Assembly (NCBI RefSeq): GCF_011193355.1
Contig: NZ_CP049780.1
Location: 7,098,634 to 7,162,633, forward strand
DNA from: Streptomyces sp. JB150
GTDB lineage: Bacteria > Actinomycetota > Actinomycetes > Streptomycetales > Streptomycetaceae
DNA: 64,000 bases
Direction of reading: 5' to 3'
Made by a program: the position numbers and the translations under genes. Positions 15,925-24,746 of the stretch are shown in pieces. A model generated the notes under the pieces. The model was not told the DNA's origin. It searched no databases and worked only from the letters and a program-made list of their open reading frames with translations. The stretch's first letter is position 1; every line of letters begins with the position of its first letter.

Positions 15925-16290
15925 CTACTCGTCCCAGGCCTGGATCATGGTCTGGTCGACGATCTTGCCGTCGCGCAGGGTGACCATCGACTCGGCGAGC
16001 ACCCGGACCCCGTCGGGGTACTCACAGGACTCGCTGAAGGCCGCGCGGTCGCCCTGGACGACACAGTCCTCCAGCTTGTGCGCCATGTCCCGGCCGTAGA
16101 CGTCGACGAGCAGCTCGCCGATCTCGTCCCGGCCGCGCAGCACCCGCGGATGGCTGGGCTGGGTGTTGCGGTCGACGACCCGCAGTCGCGCGTCGTCCGC
16201 GTACAGCGACATCAGCGTCGCCGAGTCGTGTCCCTCGATGCCCCGGCGCAGTGTCTCGGTGTCGAAGGCGGGAGTGGCCGCGGTGCCCAT
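15925..16290 (-). CDS. SnoaL-like / NTF2-fold protein
   Basis: The 121-residue protein is a single NTF2-like domain: an N-terminal helix (FDTETLRRGIEGHDSATLMS), then LYADDARLRVVDR, a LRGRDEIGELLVDVYGRD segment, and closing strands VRVLAESMVTLRDGKIVDQ. Family members are small hydrolases, cyclases or uncharacterised ligand-binding proteins. The closing QTMIQAWDE is normal. The ATG at 16290 follows GGAGGT. It is monocistronic; the substrate cannot be inferred. Confidence 0.75.
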   Translation of the reverse strand: MGTAATPAFDTETLRRGIEGHDSATLMSLYADDARLRVVDRNTQPSHPRVLRGRDEIGELLVDVYGRDMAHKLEDCVVQGDRAAFSESCEYPDGVRVLAESMVTLRDGKIVDQTMIQAWDE

Positions 16291-16462
16291 CGTGACCTCC
16301 TCGAAAAGGGGGCGGCCCGGTCTGGCGGCGGGCCGCGAAGGGCCTTACCTACGAGGCTCCTCCGCCTCTCCGGCCCCGGCAAGCGCAGCGGATACTGCGC
16401 CTGACGGGTGAGCCCGGCCGGGTGGCCGTGTCCGCGCGCGGGCGGCCCGCGTTGCTCCAGGC

Positions 16463-16711
16463 ATGATCTCAACACGTCGTATCGCCGCCGCCGTTGCCCT
16501 CGCCGCCGGGATCACGGGTCTGGCCGCACCCCTGGCGAACGCGGCCGACGCGGGCGCCGGCTCCGGCAAGCTCAACCCGATCGGCGCCCTCGACTCGCTC
16601 GCCGTCAGCGACCTGCCCGCCGAGCACAAGGACGCCGTGCCGCGGCCCTCCGCCCAGCTGCGCCAGCTCGGCAACGTCCACCAGATCAACCGGCTGAACG
16701 AGCTGAACTAG
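16463..16711 (+). CDS. Small secreted protein
   Basis: The 82-residue precursor has a clear signal peptide (ISTRRIAAAVALAAGITGLA, cleavage likely at ANAA-DAG near residue 29). The mature part begins GSGKLNPIGALDSLAVSDLP and ends HQINRLNELN. It resembles abundant small exported Streptomyces proteins of unknown function. The TAG stop is followed in frame by 16 more codons (LVAPVAPVLGPVHAIR) before a second TAG at 16760-16762, and that tail matches the style of the protein, so the gene may have been shortened by a nonsense change. Confidence 0.7.
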   Translation: MISTRRIAAAVALAAGITGLAAPLANAADAGAGSGKLNPIGALDSLAVSDLPAEHKDAVPRPSAQLRQLGNVHQINRLNELN

Positions 16712-16800
16712 CTCGTCGCCCCGGTCGCGCCCGTGCTCGGGCCGGTGCACGCCATCCGGTAGCCGGCCGGACACCGGGGCGCCGTTCCGGGCGGGCACCC

Positions 16801-18555
16801 TCAGTCCGTCGAGGCGAGGAACTGCGTGGCCGCCAGCTCCGCGTACAGCGGATCGGCGGCCACGAGTTCGCGGTGGGTGCCCACCGCGCGGACCCGGCCC
16901 GCGTCCATCACCACGATCCGGTCGGCCATCGTCACCGTCGACAGCCGGTGCGCGACCACCAGGACCGTCGTCGTCCGGGCCACATCGGCGACCGTGTCCC
17001 GCAGCGCCGCCTCGTTCACCGCGTCCAGCTGCGACGTCGCCTCGTCCAGCAGCAGCAGCCGGGGCCGCCGCAGCAGCGCGCGGGCGATCGCCACCCGCTG
17101 CCGCTCCCCGCCGGACAGCTTGGTGCCACGGTGCCCGACCAGGGTGTCCAGACCGTCGGGCAGCCGGGCGACCAGCCCGTCGAGCCGGGTCGTCTTCAGC
17201 ACTCGGGTGAGCGTGTCCTCGTCCGCCCCCGGATTGCCCAGCAGCAAGTTGCCCCGCAGCGAGCCGGACAGTACCGGGGCGTCCTGCTCCACGTAGCCGA
17301 TCGCCGACCGCAGCCGGGACAGCTCCCACTCGGCGACGTCCCGGCCGTCGAGCGTGATCCCGCCCTCCTCCGGGTCGTAGAACCGCTCGATCAGCGAGAA
17401 CACGGTGGTCTTGCCCGCCCCGGACGGGCCGACGAACGCCGTCATGCCGCGCGGCGGCACCGAGAACGTCACCCCGTGGTGGACGTACGGCAGATCCTCC
17501 GCGTAGCGGAAGCGGACGTCGGTGAAGGCGAGCGAGGCCGGCTCGGCGTCGGCGTCCGGCAGCGGCACCGCCGGCGCCTGCGGCTCGGCGGGCAGCCGCA
17601 GCGCCTCCTGGATGCGGGTCAGGGCCGCGGCACCGGTCTGGTACTGGGTGATCGCGCCGACGACCTGCTGGATCGGCGACATCAGATAGAAGACGTACAG
17701 CAGGAACGCCACCAGGGTGCCGATGTCGATCGCGCCGGTCGCCACCCGCGCCCCGCCCACCGCCAGCACGGTGATGAAGGCGATCTGCATCGACAGCCCG
17801 GCGGTGTTGCCCGCGGCGGCCGTCCACTTCGCGGCGCGCACGCTCTGCCGCCACGACTCCTCCGCGGCCGCGTGCAGCGTCTCCTCCTCGCGGTGCTCCG
17901 CGCCGGACGCCTTGACCGTGCGCAGCGCGCCCAGCACCCGCTCCAGCGAGGCCCCCATCACGCCGACCGCGTCCTGCGCCTGGCGGCTCGCCCGGTTGAT
18001 GCGCGGCACGATCACGCCGAGGATCGTGCCCGTCGCGAACACCACGGCCAGGGTGACCCCCAGCAGCACCGGGTCGACCAGCCCCATCATCACCACGGTC
18101 GCCACCAGCGTGAGCCCGCCGGTGCCGAGCCCGACCAGCGAGTCGGTGGTGACCTCGCGCAGCAGGGTGGTGTCGGAGGTGATCCGGGCCATCAGATCGC
18201 CCGGCTCGCTGCGGTCCACGGCGGCGATCCGCAGCCGCAGCAGGTACGACGACAGGGCGCGCCGGGCGCCGAGCACCACCGACTCCGCGGTGCGCCGCAG
18301 CACGTATGAACCGAGCCCGCCCACCGCCGCGTTGGCGACGACGAGCAGTGACATCAGCAGCAACGCGCTCGCGATCGACCGGTCATGGGCCAGGTCGTCG
18401 ATCAACTCCCGCGCCACCAGCGGCAGCAGCAGGCCGGTCGCCCCGGTGACCAGGGAGAGCACCGCGCCCGCCAGCAGGGCCCATCGGTGCGGTCGGACAT
18501 AGCCGAGAAGCAGCCGCCACGGGGGCGGTCCGGTGGGGGTCTCGGTGCGGGTCAC
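16801..18555 (-). CDS. ABC exporter, fused membrane and ATP-binding domains
   Basis: The 584-residue half-transporter has an N-terminal type I exporter membrane domain (about 20-310, six spans, starting [18 protein letters not shown]) and a C-terminal ATPase (about 335-575). The ATPase has Walker [11 protein letters not shown]-loop [10 protein letters not shown], signature LSGGERQR, Walker [10 protein letters not shown] and switch H in VVAHRLSTV. It should work as a homodimer exporting a lipid, drug or peptide. It starts at GTG 18555 after AAGGAGA. It is not adjacent to the ram genes (about 12.6 kb away), so it is not an obvious RamAB substitute. Confidence 0.88.
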   Translation of the reverse strand: MTRTETPTGPPPWRLLLGYVRPHRWALLAGAVLSLVTGATGLLLPLVARELIDDLAHDRSIASALLLMSLLVVANAAVGGLGSYVLRRTAESVVLGARRALSSYLLRLRIAAVDRSEPGDLMARITSDTTLLREVTTDSLVGLGTGGLTLVATVVMMGLVDPVLLGVTLAVVFATGTILGVIVPRINRASRQAQDAVGVMGASLERVLGALRTVKASGAEHREEETLHAAAEESWRQSVRAAKWTAAAGNTAGLSMQIAFITVLAVGGARVATGAIDIGTLVAFLLYVFYLMSPIQQVVGAITQYQTGAAALTRIQEALRLPAEPQAPAVPLPDADAEPASLAFTDVRFRYAEDLPYVHHGVTFSVPPRGMTAFVGPSGAGKTTVFSLIERFYDPEEGGITLDGRDVAEWELSRLRSAIGYVEQDAPVLSGSLRGNLLLGNPGADEDTLTRVLKTTRLDGLVARLPDGLDTLVGHRGTKLSGGERQRVAIARALLRRPRLLLLDEATSQLDAVNEAALRDTVADVARTTTVLVVAHRLSTVTMADRIVVMDAGRVRAVGTHRELVAADPLYAELAATQFLASTD

Positions 18556-18966
18556 GGTTCTCCTTCGCCGTCGCGGCCAGTGGCGGACCGAGGTCAGGCT
18601 ACGACGGCCGACGCGCGCCCGGCCCCCGTTTTCGCGCCGGACCGCGAGGCACCCGCGACGACGGGGTGCCCCGCACTCCGCGGAGCGGTCCCCGCAGGCG
18701 CGGGCACCGGAGCCGTCCCGCGCGCAGGCCGTGTGCCGGCCGTGCGCGCTCGGCGCCGGGCGGACGTGCGGCCCGCCGGGGCCCGGCGCGCGGACCGACC
18801 GGCGGAGTGCCGGGCGACCTCTCGGGACGGACCGACCGCACGGCCCGGCGGCCGGCGGGACGTGGCCGGAAAGTGCCCCGCGCGCTCGTCGGTCACACCC
18901 TTGGCGATCAATCGGCCGTAGGGTCGCAAGCGGGACGGACACCCGTGGACGGAAGGAAGCAACAGC
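18556..18966. other. Gene-poor divergent spacer
   Basis: This 411-bp GC-rich region separates the exporter from the mycothiol-dependent dehydrogenase gene. TAGGGT near 18919 could be the -10 box of the latter, whose ribosome binding site is GGAAGG before ATG 18967. I see no conserved small ORF or stable operator-like dyad. Confidence 0.4.
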
Positions 18967-20055
18967 ATGGCGCAGGAAGTGCGCGGCGTGATCGCACCGG
19001 GCAGGGACGAGCCGGTGCGGGTGGAGACCATCGTCGTACCCGACCCGGGGCCGGGGGAGGCCGTGGTGCGGGTCCAGGCCTGCGGGGTCTGCCACACCGA
19101 CCTGCACTACAAGCAGGGCGGCATCACCGACGAGTTCCCCTTCCTCCTCGGCCACGAGGCCGCCGGGGTGGTGGAGGCGGTCGGCGACGGGGTCACCGAG
19201 GTGGCGCCCGGCGACTTCGTGATCCTCAACTGGCGAGCGGTGTGCGGCCGGTGCCGGGCCTGTCTGCGCGGACGCCCCTGGTACTGCTTCGACACCCACA
19301 ACGCCGCCCAGCGGATGACCCTCGCCGCCACCGGACAGGAGCTCTCCCCGGCCCTCGGCATCGGCGCGTTCGCCGAGAAGACGCTGGTCGCGGCCGGGCA
19401 GTGCACCAAGGTCGACCCCGCCGTCGCCCCCGCGGCTGCCGGACTGCTCGGCTGCGGGGTGATGGCCGGGATCGGCGCCGCGATCAACACCGGCGGTGTG
19501 AGCCGCGGCGACTCGGTCGCCGTCATCGGCTGCGGCGGCGTCGGTGACGCGGCCATCGCCGGCGCACGGCTGGCGGGCGCGGCACGGATCATCGCCGTCG
19601 ACATCGACGACCGCAAACTCGCCACCGCCCGCACGATGGGCGCCACCCACACCGTCAACTCCCGCGAGACCGACCCGGTCGCCGCCATCCGCGAGCTGAC
19701 CGGCGGCTTCGGCGCCGACGTCGTCATCGAGGCGGTGGGCCGCCCCGAGACGTACACCCAGGCCTTCTACGCCCGTGACCTCGCCGGCACGGTCGTCCTC
19801 GTCGGCGTCCCCACCCCGGAGATGAAGCTGGAGCTGCCGCTGCTGGACGTCTTCGGCCGCGGCGGCGCGCTGAAGTCGAGCTGGTACGGCGACTGCCTGC
19901 CCTCGCGCGACTTCCCGATGCTCGTCGACCTGCATCTGCAGGGCCGCCTGGACCTCGGGGCGTTCGTCACCGAGACCATCGCGCTCGACGAGGTCGAGAA
20001 GGCGTTCGAGCGGATGCACCGCGGCGACGTCCTGCGCTCGGTGGTGGTGCTGTGA
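18967..20055 (+). CDS. S-(hydroxymethyl)mycothiol dehydrogenase (class III-type Zn alcohol dehydrogenase)
   Basis: The 362-residue medium-chain dehydrogenase has catalytic zinc ligands in ACGVCHTD and LGHEAAG, the structural zinc cysteines in [15 protein letters not shown], and the NAD-binding motif [11 protein letters not shown]. The [16 protein letters not shown] context and [15 protein letters not shown] are typical of the mycothiol-dependent formaldehyde dehydrogenase of actinomycetes. The reaction oxidises the spontaneous formaldehyde-mycothiol adduct to S-formylmycothiol with NAD. The next gene, an MBL hydrolase, overlaps its stop codon and should finish the pathway. It also reduces S-nitrosomycothiol in characterised homologues (MscR). 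Confidence 0.88.
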   Translation: MAQEVRGVIAPGRDEPVRVETIVVPDPGPGEAVVRVQACGVCHTDLHYKQGGITDEFPFLLGHEAAGVVEAVGDGVTEVAPGDFVILNWRAVCGRCRACLRGRPWYCFDTHNAAQRMTLAATGQELSPALGIGAFAEKTLVAAGQCTKVDPAVAPAAAGLLGCGVMAGIGAAINTGGVSRGDSVAVIGCGGVGDAAIAGARLAGAARIIAVDIDDRKLATARTMGATHTVNSRETDPVAAIRELTGGFGADVVIEAVGRPETYTQAFYARDLAGTVVLVGVPTPEMKLELPLLDVFGRGGALKSSWYGDCLPSRDFPMLVDLHLQGRLDLGAFVTETIALDEVEKAFERMHRGDVLRSVVVL

Positions 20056-20684
20056 TGACCGCCCGCGTCGAACGCCTCGTCACCTCCGGCCAGTTCCGCC
20101 TCGACGGCGGCACCTGGGACGTCGACAACAACGTCTGGATCGTCGGCGACGACCACGAGGTCGTCGTCATCGACGCCGCCCACGACGCCGACGCCATCGC
20201 CGAAGCCGTCGGTGACCGCCGGCTCACCGCCATCGTGTGCACCCACGCCCACAACGACCACATCGGTGCCGCGCCCGCCCTCGCCGACCGCACCGGCGCC
20301 GTCATCTGGCTGCACCGCGACGACCTGCCGCTGTGGCAGCAGACCCACCCGGAGCGCGAACCCGACGCCTGGCTGCGCGACGGCCTCGTCATCGAGGCGG
20401 CCGGCGCCGACCTGACCGTCCTGCACACCCCGGGACACGCCCCCGGCGCGGTCTGCCTGTACGACCCGGGCCTCGGCGCCGTCTTCACCGGCGACACCCT
20501 TTTCCAGGGCGGACCCGGCGCCACCGGACGGTCCTTCTCCCACTTCCCGACCCTCATCGACTCCATCCGCGACCGGCTGCTCACCCTCCCGCCCGAGACG
20601 AAGGTCCTCACCGGACACGGGGACGGCACCACGATCGGCGCCGAGGCACCCCACCTGGAGGAGTGGATCGCGCGGGGCCACTGA
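20055..20684 (+). CDS. MBL-fold hydrolase, putative S-formylmycothiol hydrolase
   Basis: The 209-residue metallo-beta-lactamase fold enzyme has THAHNDHIG (HxHxDH metal motif, about 63-71), [14 protein letters not shown] and FTGDTLF, and a closing histidine in [11 protein letters not shown]. The layout is that of glyoxalase II-like thioesterases. The ATG at 20055 overlaps the dehydrogenase stop (TGATG), with GTG 20052 as alternative start, so the two are translationally coupled. Partner and context indicate hydrolysis of S-formylmycothiol to formate and mycothiol; that role is inferred. Confidence 0.87.
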   Translation: MTARVERLVTSGQFRLDGGTWDVDNNVWIVGDDHEVVVIDAAHDADAIAEAVGDRRLTAIVCTHAHNDHIGAAPALADRTGAVIWLHRDDLPLWQQTHPEREPDAWLRDGLVIEAAGADLTVLHTPGHAPGAVCLYDPGLGAVFTGDTLFQGGPGATGRSFSHFPTLIDSIRDRLLTLPPETKVLTGHGDGTTIGAEAPHLEEWIARGH

Positions 20685-20781
20685 ACGAGGGAGACGACGA
20701 CCCGGCGCGAAAAGGCGACAGAAGATGTCCGGCTTCCCCGGCATTCTCGAAGCCGACCACTGACGCGACAGGAGGCCGGAC

Positions 20782-21699
20782 ATGCCGGAACAGCCCCTCA
20801 AGGACACCATCGCACTCGTCGCCGGGGCGACCCGCGGCGCCGGGCGAGGGATCGCCGTGGAACTCGGGGCGGCCGGCGCCACGGTGTACGTCACCGGGCG
20901 CAGCACCCGCGCACAGCGCTCGGAGTACGACCGCCCCGAGACCCTGGAGGACACCGCCGACCTCGTCACCGAGGCCGGCGGTACGGGCATCGCCGTGCCC
21001 ACCGACCACCTCGACCCGGCGCAGGTGCGTGCCCTGGTCGACCGGATCGACGGCGAGCAGGGCCGCCTCGACGTCCTCGTCAACGACATCTGGGGCGGTG
21101 AGAAGCTGTTCGCGTTCGACGTGCCGGTCTGGGAGCACGACCTCGACAACGGGCTCAGACTGCTCCGCCTCGCCGTCGAGACCCACGCCATCACCAGCCA
21201 CATCGCCCTGCCGCTGCTGCTGCGCCGGCCCGGCGGCCTGGTCGTGGAGATGACCGACGGAACCGCCGAGTACAACCGCGACCACTACCGCAACTCCTTC
21301 TTCTACGACCTCGCCAAGGCGTCCGTCCTGCGCATGGCGTTCGCCCTCGCCCACGAGCTGGGCCCGCGCGGCGCCACCGCCGTCGCCCTCACCCCGGGCT
21401 GGCTGCGCTCGGAGATGATGCTGGAGCACTTCGGGGTGCGGGAGGACAACTGGCGCGACGCCCTCGAAGCCCAGCCGCACTTCGCCATCTCCGAGACCCC
21501 GCGGTACGTCGGCCGCGCCGTCGCCGCCCTCGCCGCCGACCCGGACGTGGCCCGCCACAACGGGGCCTCGCTCTCCAGCGGCGCACTCGCCCGGGAGTAC
21601 GGCTTCACCGACCTCGACGGCAGCCGCCCCGACGCCTGGCGCTACCTCGTCGAGGTGCAGGACGCGGGCAAGCCCGCGGACACCACCGGCTACCGCTGA
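20782..21699 (+). CDS. SDR-family oxidoreductase
   Basis: The 305-residue protein is a classical short-chain dehydrogenase: the nucleotide-binding motif VAGATRGAGRGIA (about 13-25), TGRSTRAQ, LDVLVNDIWGG (NNAG position) and active-site YDLAKASVLRM (Tyr and Lys). It is longer than the usual 250 residues, with an insertion near 115-135 and an extended C-terminus (YGFTDLDGSRPDAW). The usual NNAG is replaced by NDIWG. The substrate is unknown. The ATG follows AGGAGG. Its last 10 bp overlap the convergent gene downstream. Confidence 0.85.
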   Translation: MPEQPLKDTIALVAGATRGAGRGIAVELGAAGATVYVTGRSTRAQRSEYDRPETLEDTADLVTEAGGTGIAVPTDHLDPAQVRALVDRIDGEQGRLDVLVNDIWGGEKLFAFDVPVWEHDLDNGLRLLRLAVETHAITSHIALPLLLRRPGGLVVEMTDGTAEYNRDHYRNSFFYDLAKASVLRMAFALAHELGPRGATAVALTPGWLRSEMMLEHFGVREDNWRDALEAQPHFAISETPRYVGRAVAALAADPDVARHNGASLSSGALAREYGFTDLDGSRPDAWRYLVEVQDAGKPADTTGYR

Positions 21700-22238
21700 G
21701 CACCGGCGTCCGACGCCGGCGGCAGCGGCCAGCGCGCCGGGTGTCCGGGCGGCAGCGCCAGATCGGCGCGCACCGCCGCGTAGTAGCCCTCCCGCGCCTC
21801 CCGCTGCCGCTCCAGCAGTTCCTGCCACGCCTCGGGGTCGCGCGTGCCGGCGCGCAGGAAGCGTTCCATCGCCAGGACCGCGACCACCCACGCCCGCGCG
21901 CGGTCCACCACCTCGCGGCTGCCCAGCAGGATCAGCGCCTCACCGGCCGGGTCCCGGGCGTCCGCGGCCTCCGCCAGCAGCGGCTCGGCCTGCTCGGGCG
22001 TCAGCGGGTGCGGGTGCGGGTCGTTCCCGAGGTGCGACGCCACCCGGTAGGCCAGGGTGATGGTCTTCTTCAACTGGCGCGCGTAGTCGGCGTACGCCGC
22101 CAGCCGCCGCTCCTCCCACCGGGCCGCCCGCTCCTGGCGGAACCGGACCTGCTCTCCGCGCATGACCACCAGATAGGAACCGAGGGCACCGATCACCACA
22201 CCGAGCAGGGCGGGCAGTTGCTGTATGAACTCCGACAT
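21690..22238 (-). CDS. Membrane-anchored hypothetical protein with coiled-coil
   Basis: The 182-residue protein starts MSEFIQQLPALLGVVIGALG, an N-terminal membrane anchor. A long charged helical region follows (EQVRFRQERAARWEERRLAA, YADYARQLKKTITLAYR), ending LPPGHPARWPLPPASD. It resembles a common actinomycete family annotated only as hypothetical or membrane proteins. TACCGT on the minus strand ends 6 nt before the ATG and no ribosome binding site is visible. It converges on the SDR gene with a 10-bp overlap. Confidence 0.68.
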   Translation of the reverse strand: MSEFIQQLPALLGVVIGALGSYLVVMRGEQVRFRQERAARWEERRLAAYADYARQLKKTITLAYRVASHLGNDPHPHPLTPEQAEPLLAEAADARDPAGEALILLGSREVVDRARAWVVAVLAMERFLRAGTRDPEAWQELLERQREAREGYYAAVRADLALPPGHPARWPLPPASDAGAQR

Positions 22239-22244
22239 GGACGC

Positions 22245-22250
22245 ACGGTA
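22245..22250 (-). promoter_or_regulatory. -10 box of a leaderless promoter (gene 21690-22238)
   Basis: TACCGT on the minus strand, then 6 nt, then the ATG. The divergent MFS gene has its own candidate -10, TAGATT, at 22290-22295 on the plus strand. Confidence 0.4.
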
Positions 22251-22302
22251 TCCGGGAAACAATCGATGCAGCGCCGCTTAACATCCGTGTAGATTCCTTC
22301 AC

Positions 22303-23640
22303 TTGTCCTACTCGATCGCCGTCGGGCACCGTGTCCCCGTGCCGACCGACCCCCAGACCGATCACCGCGCCGACTCCCGATCCCCGTGGCGGGTCCGCGA
22401 CTTCCGCACCCTCTTCACCGCGACCACCCTCAGCCAGCTCGGCACCAACGTCGGCTATGTCGCCATGCCCCTGGTCGCGGTGGCCGCGCTGGGCGCGGGA
22501 CCCGGCCAGGCCGGCGCCCTCGCCACCCTCAGCACCCTGGCGTTCCTGCTGATCGGGCTGCCGGCCGGGGCGTGGGTGGACCGGATGCGGCACCGCCGGG
22601 TCCTGATCGGCGCCGACCTCGCCCGCGCACTGCTCTGCGCGTCCGTACCGCTCGCGTGGTGGCTCGACGCCCTCACCCTCGGCCAGCTCTACGTGGTGGT
22701 CCTGCTGACCGGCTGCGCGACGGTCTTCTTCGACGTCGGATCGCAGAGCGTGCTGCCCCACCTGGTCGGCCGGGACGCCCTGGTGGGCGCGAACGCCGCC
22801 GTGGTCAGCCTCCAGGCGGCCGGCAACGTCGCCGGGCGCGGCCTCGGCGGCGGTCTCGTCCAGCTGCTCACCGCCCCCGTCGCCGTGCTCTGCACCGCCC
22901 TGGCCCACCTCGCCTCCGCCCTCCGGCTCCTCGCCCTGCGCGGCGGCACCGCACCCGGGCCGGCGGCCACGCGGACGAGCCTGCGGGCGCGGATCGCCGA
23001 GGGACTGCGCCATGTCCTCGGCAACGCCGAGCTGCGCGCCCTCGCGCTCACCGCGTCCCTCACCAACCTCGGGTCGCAGATCGTGAACACCCTGCTGCCC
23101 GTGCTGTTCGTCCGCGAACTCCGCCTCCCGGCCAGTGTGCTGGGCCTGTACTGGGCCGCCGGCGGCCTCGGTCTCCTGCTCGGCGCCCGCTGCGCCCGGC
23201 CCCTCGCCGCCCGCTTCGGCCACGGCCGCACCCTCGCCCTCGCCGGGCCGTTCCTCGCCCCCGCCGCCCTGCTCGTCCCGCTCATCGGGCGCGGCCCCTG
23301 GCTGGGGCTCGCCGGCGCCGGATGGGCCCTGACGATGTTCAAGACCGGCATGGACAACGTGCTCGGCGTGAGCCTGCGCCAGGGAATGACCCCGGACGCC
23401 CTGCTCGGCCGTATGAACGCCACCTTCCGCTTCATGCTGACCGGCGCGCTGGCGGTCGGCGCGGCCCTGTCCGGCCTCCTCGGTGAAGTGGCCGGCGTCC
23501 GCCCGGCCCTCTGGACCGGGGGTGCGCTGCTCGCGATGGCGTTCCTGCCGGTCCTGCTCTCACCGGTGCGGCGCCGGCGGACGCTGCCGGGACAGCGGCC
23601 GGCGCCTGCCACGCCGGCCCCGTCGCGGCGGGCCGGATGA
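22303..23640 (+). CDS. MFS transporter (exporter)
   Basis: This is an up to 445-residue protein with about 12 hydrophobic segments. It begins RDFRTLFTATTLSQLGTNVG and has an early motif-A-like loop GAWVDRMRHRRVLIGADL. This pattern is typical of drug/antibiotic efflux MFS proteins of the EntS/MefA-like group in Streptomyces. The C-terminus is basic (SPVRRRRTLPGQR). The start is unsure: TTG 22303 lies 7 nt after TAGATT, while GTG 22339 is also in frame; neither has a good ribosome binding site. The substrate is unknown. Confidence 0.83.
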   Translation: MSYSIAVGHRVPVPTDPQTDHRADSRSPWRVRDFRTLFTATTLSQLGTNVGYVAMPLVAVAALGAGPGQAGALATLSTLAFLLIGLPAGAWVDRMRHRRVLIGADLARALLCASVPLAWWLDALTLGQLYVVVLLTGCATVFFDVGSQSVLPHLVGRDALVGANAAVVSLQAAGNVAGRGLGGGLVQLLTAPVAVLCTALAHLASALRLLALRGGTAPGPAATRTSLRARIAEGLRHVLGNAELRALALTASLTNLGSQIVNTLLPVLFVRELRLPASVLGLYWAAGGLGLLLGARCARPLAARFGHGRTLALAGPFLAPAALLVPLIGRGPWLGLAGAGWALTMFKTGMDNVLGVSLRQGMTPDALLGRMNATFRFMLTGALAVGAALSGLLGEVAGVRPALWTGGALLAMAFLPVLLSPVRRRRTLPGQRPAPATPAPSRRAG

Positions 23641-23748
23641 GCCGCCCCGCATGAGGCGCCTCACATCCGCCGCATCTCTACAACCGTTCGGGGCAGGTAT
23701 CCGTCTACCTGAGCAGACATTCATCGCATCCGAAGGGCAAACCCGACC

Positions 23749-24444
23749 ATGGGGGACAAAAGCAGACGGGCAACCGTCGTTCTGGGTACCACCGCACTGG
23801 TGGCCCCGCTCACACTCGCGCTCGGCGCCGCTCCGGCGCAGGCGGCGAGCTGTACGACCCAGACGGGGCCGTACCAGAAGCAGGTCGAGAAGTTCCTCGG
23901 CCGGCCCGTCGACGGCGTCCAGTCCGCCGCCGACTGCAAGGCGATCCAGGCCTTCCAGACCAAGCACGGCATCCAGCCGAACGCCGGCTACGCGGGCCCC
24001 GTGACCTGGGGCGTGATGGACCTGATGCTGAAGCAGAAGGCCGTGGGGAACAATCCCAACAAGGCCGGCAAGTGCCCGGTGAACAAGGGTCGCATCGCCT
24101 GCGTGAACCTCACCCTCCAGCTCAGCTGGATCCAGGACGGCAAGAAGCTCGTCTACGGCCCCGTCCCGGTCCGTACCGGGCGCGACGGCGACGAGACCCG
24201 CACCGGCCTGAAGAAGATCTACTGGCGCAACATCGACCACGTCTCCTCCATCTACGACGTGCCGATGCCCTACGCCCAGTTCTTCGACGGCGGCCAGGCC
24301 TTCCACCAGGCCAACGTCAGCATGTGGAACCCGCCGGGCTCGCGCGGCTGCGTCAACCTGACGAAGACGGACGCCAAGAAGTACTGGTCGCTGCTGAAGA
24401 CCGGCGACGACGTCTTCGTGTACGGCCGCAAGCCGGGCACCTGA
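23749..24444 (+). CDS. Secreted L,D-transpeptidase with peptidoglycan-binding domain
   Basis: The 231-residue precursor has a signal peptide (cleavage around AQAAS, residue 33), then a small peptidoglycan-binding-like domain (VEKFLGRPVDGVQSAADCKA, IQAFQTKHGIQPNAGY). The YkuD catalytic domain (about 110-228) has the active-site motif HQANVSMWNPPGSRGCVNL; the histidine and the SRGC cysteine are both present. It should form 3-3 cross-links or attach proteins in the cell wall. There is no lipobox, so it is probably soluble or wall-associated. Confidence 0.87.
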   Translation: MGDKSRRATVVLGTTALVAPLTLALGAAPAQAASCTTQTGPYQKQVEKFLGRPVDGVQSAADCKAIQAFQTKHGIQPNAGYAGPVTWGVMDLMLKQKAVGNNPNKAGKCPVNKGRIACVNLTLQLSWIQDGKKLVYGPVPVRTGRDGDETRTGLKKIYWRNIDHVSSIYDVPMPYAQFFDGGQAFHQANVSMWNPPGSRGCVNLTKTDAKKYWSLLKTGDDVFVYGRKPGT

Positions 24445-24555
24445 CGCACCCGTCCCGCACCGGCCGCCCGGGGGCCGAGGGGGGAGTGATCAGTAACACG
24501 TCCGATATGCCGGATTCGTTCCTGTTCGCTCACGCCATCTTCACGTCGGGCCCCG

Positions 24556-24561
24556 TATGCT
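24556..24561 (+). promoter_or_regulatory. -10 box of a leaderless promoter (53-residue protein)
   Basis: TATGCT, then 7 nt, then ATG 24569. No ribosome binding site is present. Confidence 0.45.
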
Positions 24562-24568
24562 TCACAGC

Positions 24569-24730
24569 ATGTCCACCACTGTTGAACCCGCCACCGGGCG
24601 ATCGGCAGCGGAGATCAACGAGGAGATCCGGGCCCTGTGGCGCCGGTCGGGCGGGACACTGAACACCGAGCAGCGCGAGGAATACCAGCGGCTCGTGATG
24701 GAATGGGCCGACCGCGCGTCGGCCGCCTGA
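24569..24730 (+). CDS. Small conserved-looking hypothetical protein
   Basis: The 53-residue ORF begins MSTTVEPATGRSAAEINEEI, continues with RALWRRSGGTLNTEQREEY and ends MEWADRASAA. It is predicted almost fully helical and acidic, with no membrane segment. Good codon bias and a TATGCT promoter 7 nt before the ATG support it. It converges on the protease gene with 16 bp between stops. No function assigned. Confidence 0.62.
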   Translation: MSTTVEPATGRSAAEINEEIRALWRRSGGTLNTEQREEYQRLVMEWADRASAA

Positions 24731-24746
24731 CCCACCCGTCCTCGAA

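Noticed and set aside
16801..18555. ABC exporter as the missing RamAB
   Set aside because: It is a single half-transporter 12.6 kb from ramS with its own ribosome binding site and unrelated neighbours, while RamA and RamB are two adjacent genes. Nothing in the sequence links it to the ram locus.
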